Positions 7,474 through 14,260 of a DNA stretch of 16,574 nt are shown here, one piece after another. The notes beneath the pieces were generated by a model that was not told the DNA's origin, ran no database searches, and was given only the letters and a program-made list of their open reading frames with translations. Every line of letters starts with the position of its first letter. Within the stretch, counting starts at the first letter, position 1. Source of the stretch: CG2-30-40-21 sp043806395 (GTDB lineage Bacteria; UBA9089; CG2-30-40-21). A program made the position numbers and the translations under genes. The stretch spans positions 1 to 16,574 of the forward strand of contig JAZDHC010000241.1 of the NCBI GenBank assembly GCA_043806395.1, written 5' to 3'.

Positions 7474-7616
7474 TAAGCGTTCAGCTATCAGCCGTCAGCT
7501 GTCAGTTTCAAAGGGATTAGACCACAAAATGGAGAAGGTGTAAAATTGTGGAGTTTGATTTTCCCTTGATTTTCCTGATTTTGGCTGAATGCTGAAAGCT
7601 GACGGCTGAACGCTTA
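7474..7616. repeat. CAGC-unit inverted repeat downstream of pheA
   Basis: TAAGCGTTCAGC (7474-7485) and its exact reverse complement GCTGAACGCTTA (7605-7616) close a palindrome. Its arms continue as degenerate tandem units of TCAGCYGTCAGC (to 7505) and GCTGAAAGCTGACG (from 7584). The 78-nt centre has no reading frame. This is a third unit family with the same layout as the other gap elements. Confidence 0.7.
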
Positions 7617-7728
7617 CTATAATCTATTCAGAACCCCTGTGAATAACCTGAAAAAACCTGTGAATAAGGTTGAGGTTCTGAATTTTTGGCTCGCCAGCCC
7701 TTTAGAATCAAGGGTCGGCAAGCGAAGG
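7617..7728 (+). promoter_or_regulatory. Probable CRISPR leader (repeat-proximal part)
   Basis: These 112 bp lie directly upstream of the first repeat, on the side expected for a leader given that repeats end in GAAAC. They hold a perfect 10-bp inverted repeat, ATTCAGAACC (7626-7635) and GGTTCTGAAT (7674-7683). Inside it, CCTGTGAATAA is repeated directly at 7636-7646 and 7657-7667. A second weak hairpin (about 7691-7726, GCCCTTT / AAGGGTCGGC) abuts the first repeat. These may be sites for adaptation factors or regulators; this is inferred from position only. Confidence 0.5.
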
Positions 7729-8503
7729 GTCCCGAGAGGGACATCCCATGCATGGGACTGAAACTTTTTGGAATTTCTTCTTTTTGAAAAGAAGGGTCCC
7801 GAGAGGGACATCCCATGCATGGGACTGAAACTTTTCCTGTCGCCGTATCCCAGAGCTTCAGGGTCCCGAGAGGGACATCCCATGCATGGGACTGAAACAG
7901 TATTCCCAATAAGATTACCAAACCTAAAAAGTCCCGAGAGGGACATCCCATGCATGGGACTGAAACTCTTCCCTTATCCGTTGCTTTGGAGGTCTAGTCC
8001 CGAGAGGGACATCCCATGCATGGGACTGAAACATTCTTTTTATATGGTGGTTGCCCTCAGTGAAGGTCCCGAGAGGGACATCCCATGCATGGGACTGAAA
8101 CCTTTCCATCATCTTTCTAAATCCTTCGCAGTGGTCCCGAGAGGGACATCCCATGCATGGGACTGAAACTTTTGTGTGCTCTGTTCCCAGTAGGCTGGGG
8201 TCCCGAGAGGGACATCCCATGCATGGGACTGAAACATTTTCTTGGTCGTAGCGTGTATCAGCACAGTCCCGAGAGGGACATCCCATGCATGGGACTGAAA
8301 CTTTTGAGTATCTTCTGAAAACTCCCCACCTGAGTCCCGAGAGGGACATCCCATGCATGGGACTGAAACAGTGGCGGTGGTGGCAGCAGAATGCGGAACG
8401 GTCCCGAGAGGGACATCCCATGCATGGGACTGAAACAGTTCTTCCCATGGATTGCTACTTAAATAATGTCCCGAGAGGGACATCCCATGCATGGGACTGA
8501 AAC
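7729..8503 (+). CRISPR. CRISPR array, 12 repeats, 11 spacers
   Basis: Twelve apparently identical 36-nt repeats start at 7729, 7796, 7863, 7931, 7997, 8066, 8134, 8200, 8266, 8334, 8401 and 8468. The 11 spacers are 31, 31, 32, 30, 33, 32, 30, 30, 32, 31 and 31 nt. Each repeat opens with GTCCCGAGAGGGAC (a 5-bp stem with a GAGA loop), then a perfect 14-nt palindrome TCCCATGCATGGGA, and ends in ACTGAAAC, the expected 8-nt crRNA 5' handle of type III systems. The handle fixes the orientation as +, so the leader is at 7387-7728 and the array reads toward cmr1. No repeat decay is seen inside the array. The nearby Cmr operon is the likely user; no cas6 is present to process the transcript. Confidence 0.99.
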
Positions 8504-8505
8504 AG

Positions 8506-8539
8506 TATGGAGTGCGGTGGCTTGCCACCGCACTCCATA
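8506..8539. repeat. Perfect 16-bp hairpin directly after the last repeat
   Basis: TATGGAGTGCGGTGGC (8506-8521) and its exact reverse complement (8524-8539) are separated by TT. It begins two bases after the final repeat. It is very stable but has no T-run, so it is at best a rho-independent-like pause; it also looks like the REP-type hairpins scattered in some genomes. It could separate the array transcript from the cmr operon. Confidence 0.8.
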
Positions 8540-8541
8540 AT

Positions 8542-8565
8542 AGGACATCCTATAGAGAGCTGAAC
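8542..8565 (+). repeat. Degenerate CRISPR repeat remnant
   Basis: GGACATCC (8543-8550) equals repeat positions 11-18 and CTGAA (8560-8564) equals positions 30-34. The spacing is 17 nt instead of 19, and AGAG-type filler replaces the ATGCAT centre. The 5' part of the repeat is missing or replaced by the hairpin. This looks like a decayed terminal repeat, though the match is short. Confidence 0.4.
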
Positions 8566-8596
8566 GATTGGAAGGTGAACAAAAAGGGAGGAAGAT

Positions 8597-9817
8597 ATGC
8601 AAACGGTAACTGCAACCTACAGAATTGTAACACCAATGTTCCTCGGCGGGGCGAATCATGAGGTGGATACTATCCGGCCACCATCAGTAAAAGGGGCATT
8701 GCGTTTCTGGTGGAGGGCATTGAACTGGGGGAGGTCTCGTAGTGTTGTTGGGAATGATGCGGAGGCATTAAAAAAATTACATGAGGAAGAATCGCTGCTC
8801 TTCGGCCATGCAACTGATAATAACCAAGGTGGTGGGCAGGGCACTTTTATTCTTACAATTAAAAACAGTAGTTTAAAACTAAACACAATTTCGTCGCCAA
8901 CTGTGCACAGCCAATTTTCTACGAAACCAGCTGCTCGATATCTTGGTTATGGTTTAATGGTGGCTTTTGGCAAATCTGATGGAAGCACAAAAAACGGACA
9001 ACTTGAAAGAGGCTGCATTAATGAGAACCAGACTTTTACGGTTACATTGCTTTTCAAAAAACAAATTGATGATTCGGTGGTTCAAGCATTAAAGGTGATG
9101 GGGCTTTTGGGCGGTTTAGGTAGTCGTGTCCGACGAGGGATAGGAAGTGTCGCCATTGAATCACTGAAGGTGAATAATGAGGAGAAATGGGAAAAAACCA
9201 CTCAGATAAATTACAAGCAACAAATTCAAGCATTGAATACTCCTTCCAAATTGCCTGCCAATGAACCACCTTTCACAGCATTCTATGAAAAATCCAGAAT
9301 TGATATATTGAGTAAAGATACTGATTGCTATTCAGTGTTAAACGAAATAGGAGAAGCGATGCTGAAGTATCGAAGTTGGGGGAGGAGCGAAAAAAATGGA
9401 AGCGGCAATAACACTGTTCTTGGTTCTCTATCGGAACAGAATTTTAAGGATGATCATGAATGGAGATATAAACGAGGCAAACTTTATTCCAATGGACATC
9501 CTGAACGGATATTCTTTGGTTTGCCGCATGATTATGGCAAAGATGCCGATCTAAAAGTCAAAGCGGAAAACCATGAACGCCGCGCCAGTCCATTATTTTT
9601 TCATGTTCATCAGTTTGCAGCCAACTCATTTGTAGGAGTCAGTATTTATTTGCCCGCAAAATTTTTGCCAGATGGCGAAAAGATTAAGGCAAGGGGGAAA
9701 GATGTACCGATAAATATTGATTGGTCTGTGGTTATTGATTTTATAGATGGAAAAGATAGGCAAAAACCCAACAAAATAACTAACAGATTTCCATGCAAAG
9801 AGGTGATAATCCCATGA
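8597..9817 (+). CDS. cmr1: Type III-B CRISPR RAMP protein Cmr1
   Basis: Cmr1 is a RAMP subunit at the head end of the Cmr complex that contacts the 3' region of the crRNA and target RNA. The 406-aa protein begins with the family signature: ATYRIVTPMFLGGA (5-19), then RPPSVKGALRFWWRAL (27-42), which is typical of Cmr1. The glycine-rich RAMP loop GGLGSRVRRGIGSV lies at 172-185. The ATG follows GGGAGG (8586-8591) at 5 nt. It is the first gene of the operon, 93 bp after the last repeat, and its stop overlaps the cas10 start as ATGA (9814-9817). The C-terminal half is less conserved and I see no nuclease motif in it, as expected. Confidence 0.93.
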   Translation: MQTVTATYRIVTPMFLGGANHEVDTIRPPSVKGALRFWWRALNWGRSRSVVGNDAEALKKLHEEESLLFGHATDNNQGGGQGTFILTIKNSSLKLNTISSPTVHSQFSTKPAARYLGYGLMVAFGKSDGSTKNGQLERGCINENQTFTVTLLFKKQIDDSVVQALKVMGLLGGLGSRVRRGIGSVAIESLKVNNEEKWEKTTQINYKQQIQALNTPSKLPANEPPFTAFYEKSRIDILSKDTDCYSVLNEIGEAMLKYRSWGRSEKNGSGNNTVLGSLSEQNFKDDHEWRYKRGKLYSNGHPERIFFGLPHDYGKDADLKVKAENHERRASPLFFHVHQFAANSFVGVSIYLPAKFLPDGEKIKARGKDVPINIDWSVVIDFIDGKDRQKPNKITNRFPCKEVIIP

Positions 9818-11787
9818 ATCAACCAAATCAAAAACAATATTTCCATTTCACCCTCGGTCCTGTTCAGGGCTTTGTATCTCAGGCAAGGAGAACACGCGAC
9901 TTTTGGGCTGGCTCATTTATCCTGTCGTGGCTTGCGGCTGTCGCTATGAAAGCGGTTGAAAGACAGGGAGGAATAATAATGTTCCCAGAACCGGATAAGG
10001 CTTTTATGGATGCAATTGAAACAGGCAATACTACACCAAAGCAAGGCAACATCCCCAATCGGTTCAAAGCAGAAGTCAGTGGGAATTTTGAACCTGAAAA
10101 AGTTGTAGAAACTGTAAAAAACGCATGGATAAGATTAGCTGAGGAAGTTTGGAAAGAAGATATTGCCGGGATTACAGGTATAGACACCGAAGAAACAGGC
10201 AAAATCCGCATAATCTGGGATCGTCAGATAAAGGATTTCTGGGATATTCAATGGGCATTGACGGATGATGTAACAGAAAGCAATATTCTTGACAGGCTCA
10301 AAAACTGGCACACCTACATGCCGCCTGATGAACCCGGGGTCAAGTGCATGATGATGAATGGCTGGCAGGAGCTGTCAGGTGCGGAACGCCCAGGCAATGA
10401 ACCGAAAGATTTTTGGAAAAAAGTGCGTAACTCAAATAAAACAGGTATGACAACCGACCTGCAACAGGATGAGATGTTATGTGCCATTGCCTTTGTTAAG
10501 CGTCGTTTTGTGCGTCATTTTGAAAAATTTGAATCAAAAGAGCTGAAACTCAAAGGATGGAAACTCCCAAGTGGTGTGCCATCTGTGCAGTATATGGCTG
10601 CTGCTCCGTGGTTAGCGAAGTTGATAGAAAAAGCAAAGCAAGATGAGTCAGTATTCGATGCCATGTGGAAGTTCCATGATGCCGCATTTGCATTGACTGG
10701 TAATTATGGTGAGTGGGAGAGTAATATTAAGTGTGTGCGGGTCGCAGATGGTGCAAAAAGATGGAAAGCCCTTGATGGAACAGTATTTTTTGATGCCATG
10801 CTGGAGAATACAAGACTTTGGGGTGACGACAAAGCAGATAAAGCGAAACAATTACTTGTTCAATTAAAAACATTGCGTGATACCGCCAAGATTGACCCTG
10901 TTTCCCCATTCTATGCCGTACTCCTCATGGATGGTGATGAACTGGGTATGCAGATGAGCAATCCAGATAATCAAAAAGATATTACCAAAGGGCTTGCCAT
11001 GTTTACCAAAGAGGTTGAATACATCGTCTACAACAATAACGGCTTCCTCATCTATGCCGGTGGTGATGATGTATTGGCGTTATTACCGTTAGAGGATGCC
11101 CTTCGATGCGCCGCTGAGTTACGCAAGTATTATTTATCCTGTTTTGATTGTGAGAAAATTCCAACCTCCATTTCTGCTGCTATCGAATATACTCATGTCA
11201 AGATGCCCCTTGGTAAAGTGCTGCATGATAGCCATGACCTGCTCGATAATGTAGCCAAAACTGAGCGGGGACGAGATGCTATAGCCTGTCGTGTATGGAA
11301 ATCTGGCGGACTGACAATAGAATGGGCTATGCCGTGGGAATATGCGATTGAGAATGATGGGACTGTAATTCTTGAAAACTTAGCCGAGCAGTTTCGAAAA
11401 AGCACAGGCACTGCTGTAGCAACTGATGAACAGGAACACTTCGCAAGTGCATTCTTCTATAAAATCAGGGAACGGTTCGACTTACTCAATCCGAAAGAAA
11501 GCGGCTTTTATTTGGTAACCGACACTATACCGGAAAATCATAAACCGCTGCTTACCGAAGAACAAGCGATTGACCTGATGGTGGCAGAATATATCAATTC
11601 AGGTAAATCCAAAGAGATGACCATGAATAAAGCCTGTGAAATTATCGGCCCATTACTTGAGCAATGTCGTCCAGTTATCCGTGATAAAACTGAAAAAGAC
11701 AAAACTAAATGGAAAAAATCAACCTGTTTGGAGGCTGACGGAGGTTTGCTTCTGCGTTTTCTGGCGCAAAAGGGGGTGGAGAGATGA
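9814..11787 (+). CDS. cmr2: Type III-B Cas10 (Cmr2), HD-less, cyclase motif intact
   Basis: Cas10 is the large subunit. When the complex binds target RNA, its palm domains make cyclic oligoadenylates. The start is ATG 9814, with AGAGGTGAT upstream and ATGA overlap with cmr1; an in-frame ATG at 9793 is less likely. The 657-aa protein opens directly with the D1 signature FTLGPVQGFVSQARRTRDFW (about 12-31), with no HD nuclease domain before it, whereas longer Cas10 proteins carry one. Palm motifs are present: MDGDELG (372-378) and AGGDDVLAL (415-423; GGDD 416-419). RNA-activated cyclic oligoadenylate synthesis is predicted, while HD-type DNA cleavage is not. CxxC occurs at YLSCFDCEK (441-449), but a full four-cysteine zinc site is not evident. 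The C-terminal helical domain runs from about 530 on. Confidence 0.95.
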   Translation: MNQPNQKQYFHFTLGPVQGFVSQARRTRDFWAGSFILSWLAAVAMKAVERQGGIIMFPEPDKAFMDAIETGNTTPKQGNIPNRFKAEVSGNFEPEKVVETVKNAWIRLAEEVWKEDIAGITGIDTEETGKIRIIWDRQIKDFWDIQWALTDDVTESNILDRLKNWHTYMPPDEPGVKCMMMNGWQELSGAERPGNEPKDFWKKVRNSNKTGMTTDLQQDEMLCAIAFVKRRFVRHFEKFESKELKLKGWKLPSGVPSVQYMAAAPWLAKLIEKAKQDESVFDAMWKFHDAAFALTGNYGEWESNIKCVRVADGAKRWKALDGTVFFDAMLENTRLWGDDKADKAKQLLVQLKTLRDTAKIDPVSPFYAVLLMDGDELGMQMSNPDNQKDITKGLAMFTKEVEYIVYNNNGFLIYAGGDDVLALLPLEDALRCAAELRKYYLSCFDCEKIPTSISAAIEYTHVKMPLGKVLHDSHDLLDNVAKTERGRDAIACRVWKSGGLTIEWAMPWEYAIENDGTVILENLAEQFRKSTGTAVATDEQEHFASAFFYKIRERFDLLNPKESGFYLVTDTIPENHKPLLTEEQAIDLMVAEYINSGKSKEMTMNKACEIIGPLLEQCRPVIRDKTEKDKTKWKKSTCLEADGGLLLRFLAQKGVER

Positions 11788-12980
11788 GCGATATAAAGAC
11801 AATTCGTCTGACAGCTCTGGATACCCTGTTTTTCAAGGAAGCTCGCCCATTTGAGACCATCGGAGGCAGTGAACTGACCAGTGTTTTCCCTCCACCGCCT
11901 CGCACAGTAATAGGTGCGATACGCTCGGCTATCGGTGAGACTTTGGGGGCGGATTGGAAAGCATTTAATACTGAACCTGATACATATACCATCCCAAACG
12001 GCAGAAAATTAAAAGATATTATCGGTTATGGCGATAATAATTTGGGGCAACTCTCTATCAATGGGATATGGCTATCCAAAAATAGTGAGCGGCTTTATCC
12101 TGCTCCCGCATTTATACTGCGTAAAATGAAAGATGGTGCGATGGATGGCTTCGATTCTCTGCAAATCGGCGATGCAAAGGTAACCGGATTGGGGAAGGTG
12201 CGGCTATCCGAAATGCCAAAATTACCAAAGAATAGTAAGATGAGTTATATCTCAGCTGAAAATATCTGGCTCACATCTGAAGGCATGGAAAAAATACTGA
12301 AGGGAGATTATTTACTAAGCAAAGATGAAATCTTTGAAAAGAAAGACCTGTTCGAGGAAGAACCTCGTCTTGGTATAGCCCGTGATAACTTCAAACGCAT
12401 CGTTAAAGATGGAATGCTTTACCAGACTAATCATATCCGCCCCAAAACTGGTGTTTCTATAGAGGTAGATATAACAGGATTAGACGACTTATCCCTTAAT
12501 CAGGGGGTTATCCGCATAGGTGGGGAAGGTCGTATGGCAGGATTGGAAATCGTTACCACTCCAAAGTTTCCCGATAAACCTGACAGTAAAGATAAAGGAT
12601 TGATACTTGTTCTGCTCACACCGGCGAGATTTGATGGTAATAATTGGTTTCCTGCCGGGTTTGTTGAGGAAAAAGAACAGGATGGCAGGACGGTACATAA
12701 AGGTAAGGTTAATGAAATATCCCTAACCATTCACTCTGCCGTCATAGGCAAGGTATTGCGTGAGGGTGGCTGGGATGTAGCCACCCGGAAACCTCGTCCG
12801 GTACAAAGTCTTATGCCAGCCGGGAGTGCCTTATACTGTACTGTGGATGAGGATATAAACGATGCTATCACTGCCCTGCATAATAAACAAATCGGTGAAG
12901 ATATAAAATTGGGGCGGGGACATATTGCCTGTGCACTATGGGAAGATTCTATAAAGGAGGATAAATATGACACAATCTAA
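11784..12980 (+). CDS. cmr3: Type III-B CRISPR RAMP protein Cmr3
   Basis: Cmr3 binds the 5' handle of the crRNA next to Cas10, at the foot of the Cmr complex. The 398-aa length is normal. Family hallmarks are LFFKEARPFETIGGSE (15-30) and FPPPPRTVIGAIRS (35-48), followed later by NHIRPKTGVS, RPVQSLMPAGSALY and the C-terminal glycine-rich LGRGHIACALW. The start overlaps the cas10 stop by ATGA (11784-11787). The 3' end overlaps cmr4 by 14 nt, with the cmr4 Shine-Dalgarno (AAGGAGG, 12954-12960) inside cmr3, so translation is coupled. Confidence 0.93.
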   Translation: MSDIKTIRLTALDTLFFKEARPFETIGGSELTSVFPPPPRTVIGAIRSAIGETLGADWKAFNTEPDTYTIPNGRKLKDIIGYGDNNLGQLSINGIWLSKNSERLYPAPAFILRKMKDGAMDGFDSLQIGDAKVTGLGKVRLSEMPKLPKNSKMSYISAENIWLTSEGMEKILKGDYLLSKDEIFEKKDLFEEEPRLGIARDNFKRIVKDGMLYQTNHIRPKTGVSIEVDITGLDDLSLNQGVIRIGGEGRMAGLEIVTTPKFPDKPDSKDKGLILVLLTPARFDGNNWFPAGFVEEKEQDGRTVHKGKVNEISLTIHSAVIGKVLREGGWDVATRKPRPVQSLMPAGSALYCTVDEDINDAITALHNKQIGEDIKLGRGHIACALWEDSIKEDKYDTI

Positions 12981-13872
12981 TGCTATATTGGGGTTGTTAG
13001 CCCAGACAAGTATCCATGCAGGAGCAGGATCATCTGTAGGTGCGGTTGACCTGCCTATTCAGCGAGAGGGACATACTGGATTGCCCTGCATATTCGGCTC
13101 TGCTGTTAAAGGTGCATTGCGTACAAAAGCAGATAACAAGTTTGGTCAAAACTCTGATATTGTCAGTGCAGTGTTCGGACCAGAAAAAGGTGATGAACAT
13201 GCAGGTGCTATAGCGGTGGGAGATGCACGATTACTTTTGCTCCCGGTCCGCTCGCTCACCTCTACATTCAAATGGGTAACCTGCGGGGAAGCACTCAAAA
13301 GATTTAAGCGGGATATAGATTTACTCAACTTAAATGTAGCAATCCCCAATTTTGAATCAGTTGATGTTGAGGATAATAACGAGGGGTGTAATGCTAAAGC
13401 CTATCAGGGCGATGTTTCTCTCTTCCTGGAGGAATATCGTTTTACCATAACTACTGATACTACTAATTTATCAGGTATCATCACCGCTCTTGCCACTTTA
13501 ATGCAACGAAAAGATGCAGAAGAAGAATTAAGGAAACGGTTAGTTATCGTCAGTGATGATATATTCAGTTACCTCGCCCGTAGTGCGACACCTGTTACCG
13601 CTCATATTGCAATTAACAGCAAAGGCAAAACAACCAAAAAAGGTGCACTTTGGTACGAAGAGACACTGCCGCCGGAAACACTTCTTTATGTACCGCTGAT
13701 GGCTAATAATTCCCGTAATGACGGCAAACCTATGGATGCCAAGACGGTGTGTGAGGTTGTTACAAAAGATTTGTTCAAAAATGGCGTCTGGTTACAGGTC
13801 GGTGGCAATGAAACCGTAGGTATGGGTTGGTGTGCGGTTAAGCCTGTTAATCAAGAAGTAATGGAGGGATAA
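12967..13872 (+). CDS. cmr4: Type III-B CRISPR RAMP backbone nuclease Cmr4
   Basis: Cmr4 forms the repeated backbone of the complex and cuts target RNA at 6-nt intervals. The 301-aa protein has the family start LLAQTSIHAGAGSSVGAVDL, with D28 in the position of the catalytic aspartate, then GLPCIFGSAVKGALR (38-52) and the C-terminal glycine-rich GGNETVGMGWC (279-289). The target-RNA nuclease is therefore expected to be active. AAGGAGG lies upstream of the ATG, inside the end of cmr3. cmr5 follows after 5 nt. Confidence 0.95.
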   Translation: MTQSNAILGLLAQTSIHAGAGSSVGAVDLPIQREGHTGLPCIFGSAVKGALRTKADNKFGQNSDIVSAVFGPEKGDEHAGAIAVGDARLLLLPVRSLTSTFKWVTCGEALKRFKRDIDLLNLNVAIPNFESVDVEDNNEGCNAKAYQGDVSLFLEEYRFTITTDTTNLSGIITALATLMQRKDAEEELRKRLVIVSDDIFSYLARSATPVTAHIAINSKGKTTKKGALWYEETLPPETLLYVPLMANNSRNDGKPMDAKTVCEVVTKDLFKNGVWLQVGGNETVGMGWCAVKPVNQEVMEG

Positions 13873-13877
13873 ATCAT

Positions 13878-14258
13878 ATGCAAACCATGCAGCAACAACG
13901 CGCTAAATATGCACTGGAAAAAGTAACAGCCGCAAAGGATGATTCCAATATCAATAACAAAGAATATAAAAGCTACGCTTCCGGTTTGCCCGCTATGATA
14001 CAGATGAATGGACTCGGACAAGCGGCGGCTTTCTATTGCAGTAAGGGGACAGGAGACAAACCAGAACAAAAAACATATCGTGCGTTATATAATTTGCTTT
14101 CAGGCTGGTTAAATGAGCCTGGGCAACCTTATGCCGGGCATGATTTATTGGAAGGTATTACTCATGGAGAAATGCACACATACAAGCTTGCTCAGGCAGA
14201 ATCGCTGGCATTACTTGACTGGGTTAAGAAATTTGCCAGGGCATACATGGGGGATTGA
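13878..14258 (+). CDS. cmr5: Type III-B small subunit Cmr5
   Basis: Cmr5 is the small all-alpha subunit that forms the inner filament along the Cmr4 backbone and helps hold target RNA. The 126-aa product starts MQTMQQQRAKYALEKV, matching the Cmr5 N-terminal pattern of a QxRAxxA helix. It has SYASGLPAMIQMNGLGQAAAF (32-52), typical of the family, and a final helix LLDWVKKFARAYM. GGAGG (13863-13867) precedes the ATG. Its stop overlaps the region immediately before the cmr6 start. Confidence 0.93.
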   Translation: MQTMQQQRAKYALEKVTAAKDDSNINNKEYKSYASGLPAMIQMNGLGQAAAFYCSKGTGDKPEQKTYRALYNLLSGWLNEPGQPYAGHDLLEGITHGEMHTYKLAQAESLALLDWVKKFARAYMGD

Positions 14259-14260
14259 TT

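Noticed and set aside
8506..8539. Hairpin called as a rho-independent terminator
   Set aside because: The stem is perfect but no T-tract follows, so it is listed as a repeat hairpin only.
7617..8659. Several open frames of 60-170 codons on both strands across the array
   Set aside because: They translate the 36-nt repeat, which is a multiple of three, giving periodic peptides; no start sites or families support them.
9793..9813. Earlier ATG for cas10
   Set aside because: It has no ribosome site, while ATG 9814 has AGAGGTGAT upstream and a coupled ATGA overlap with cmr1.
11636..11854. 72-codon frame across the cas10-cmr3 junction
   Set aside because: It is out of frame with two well-supported overlapping genes and has no ribosome site or family.
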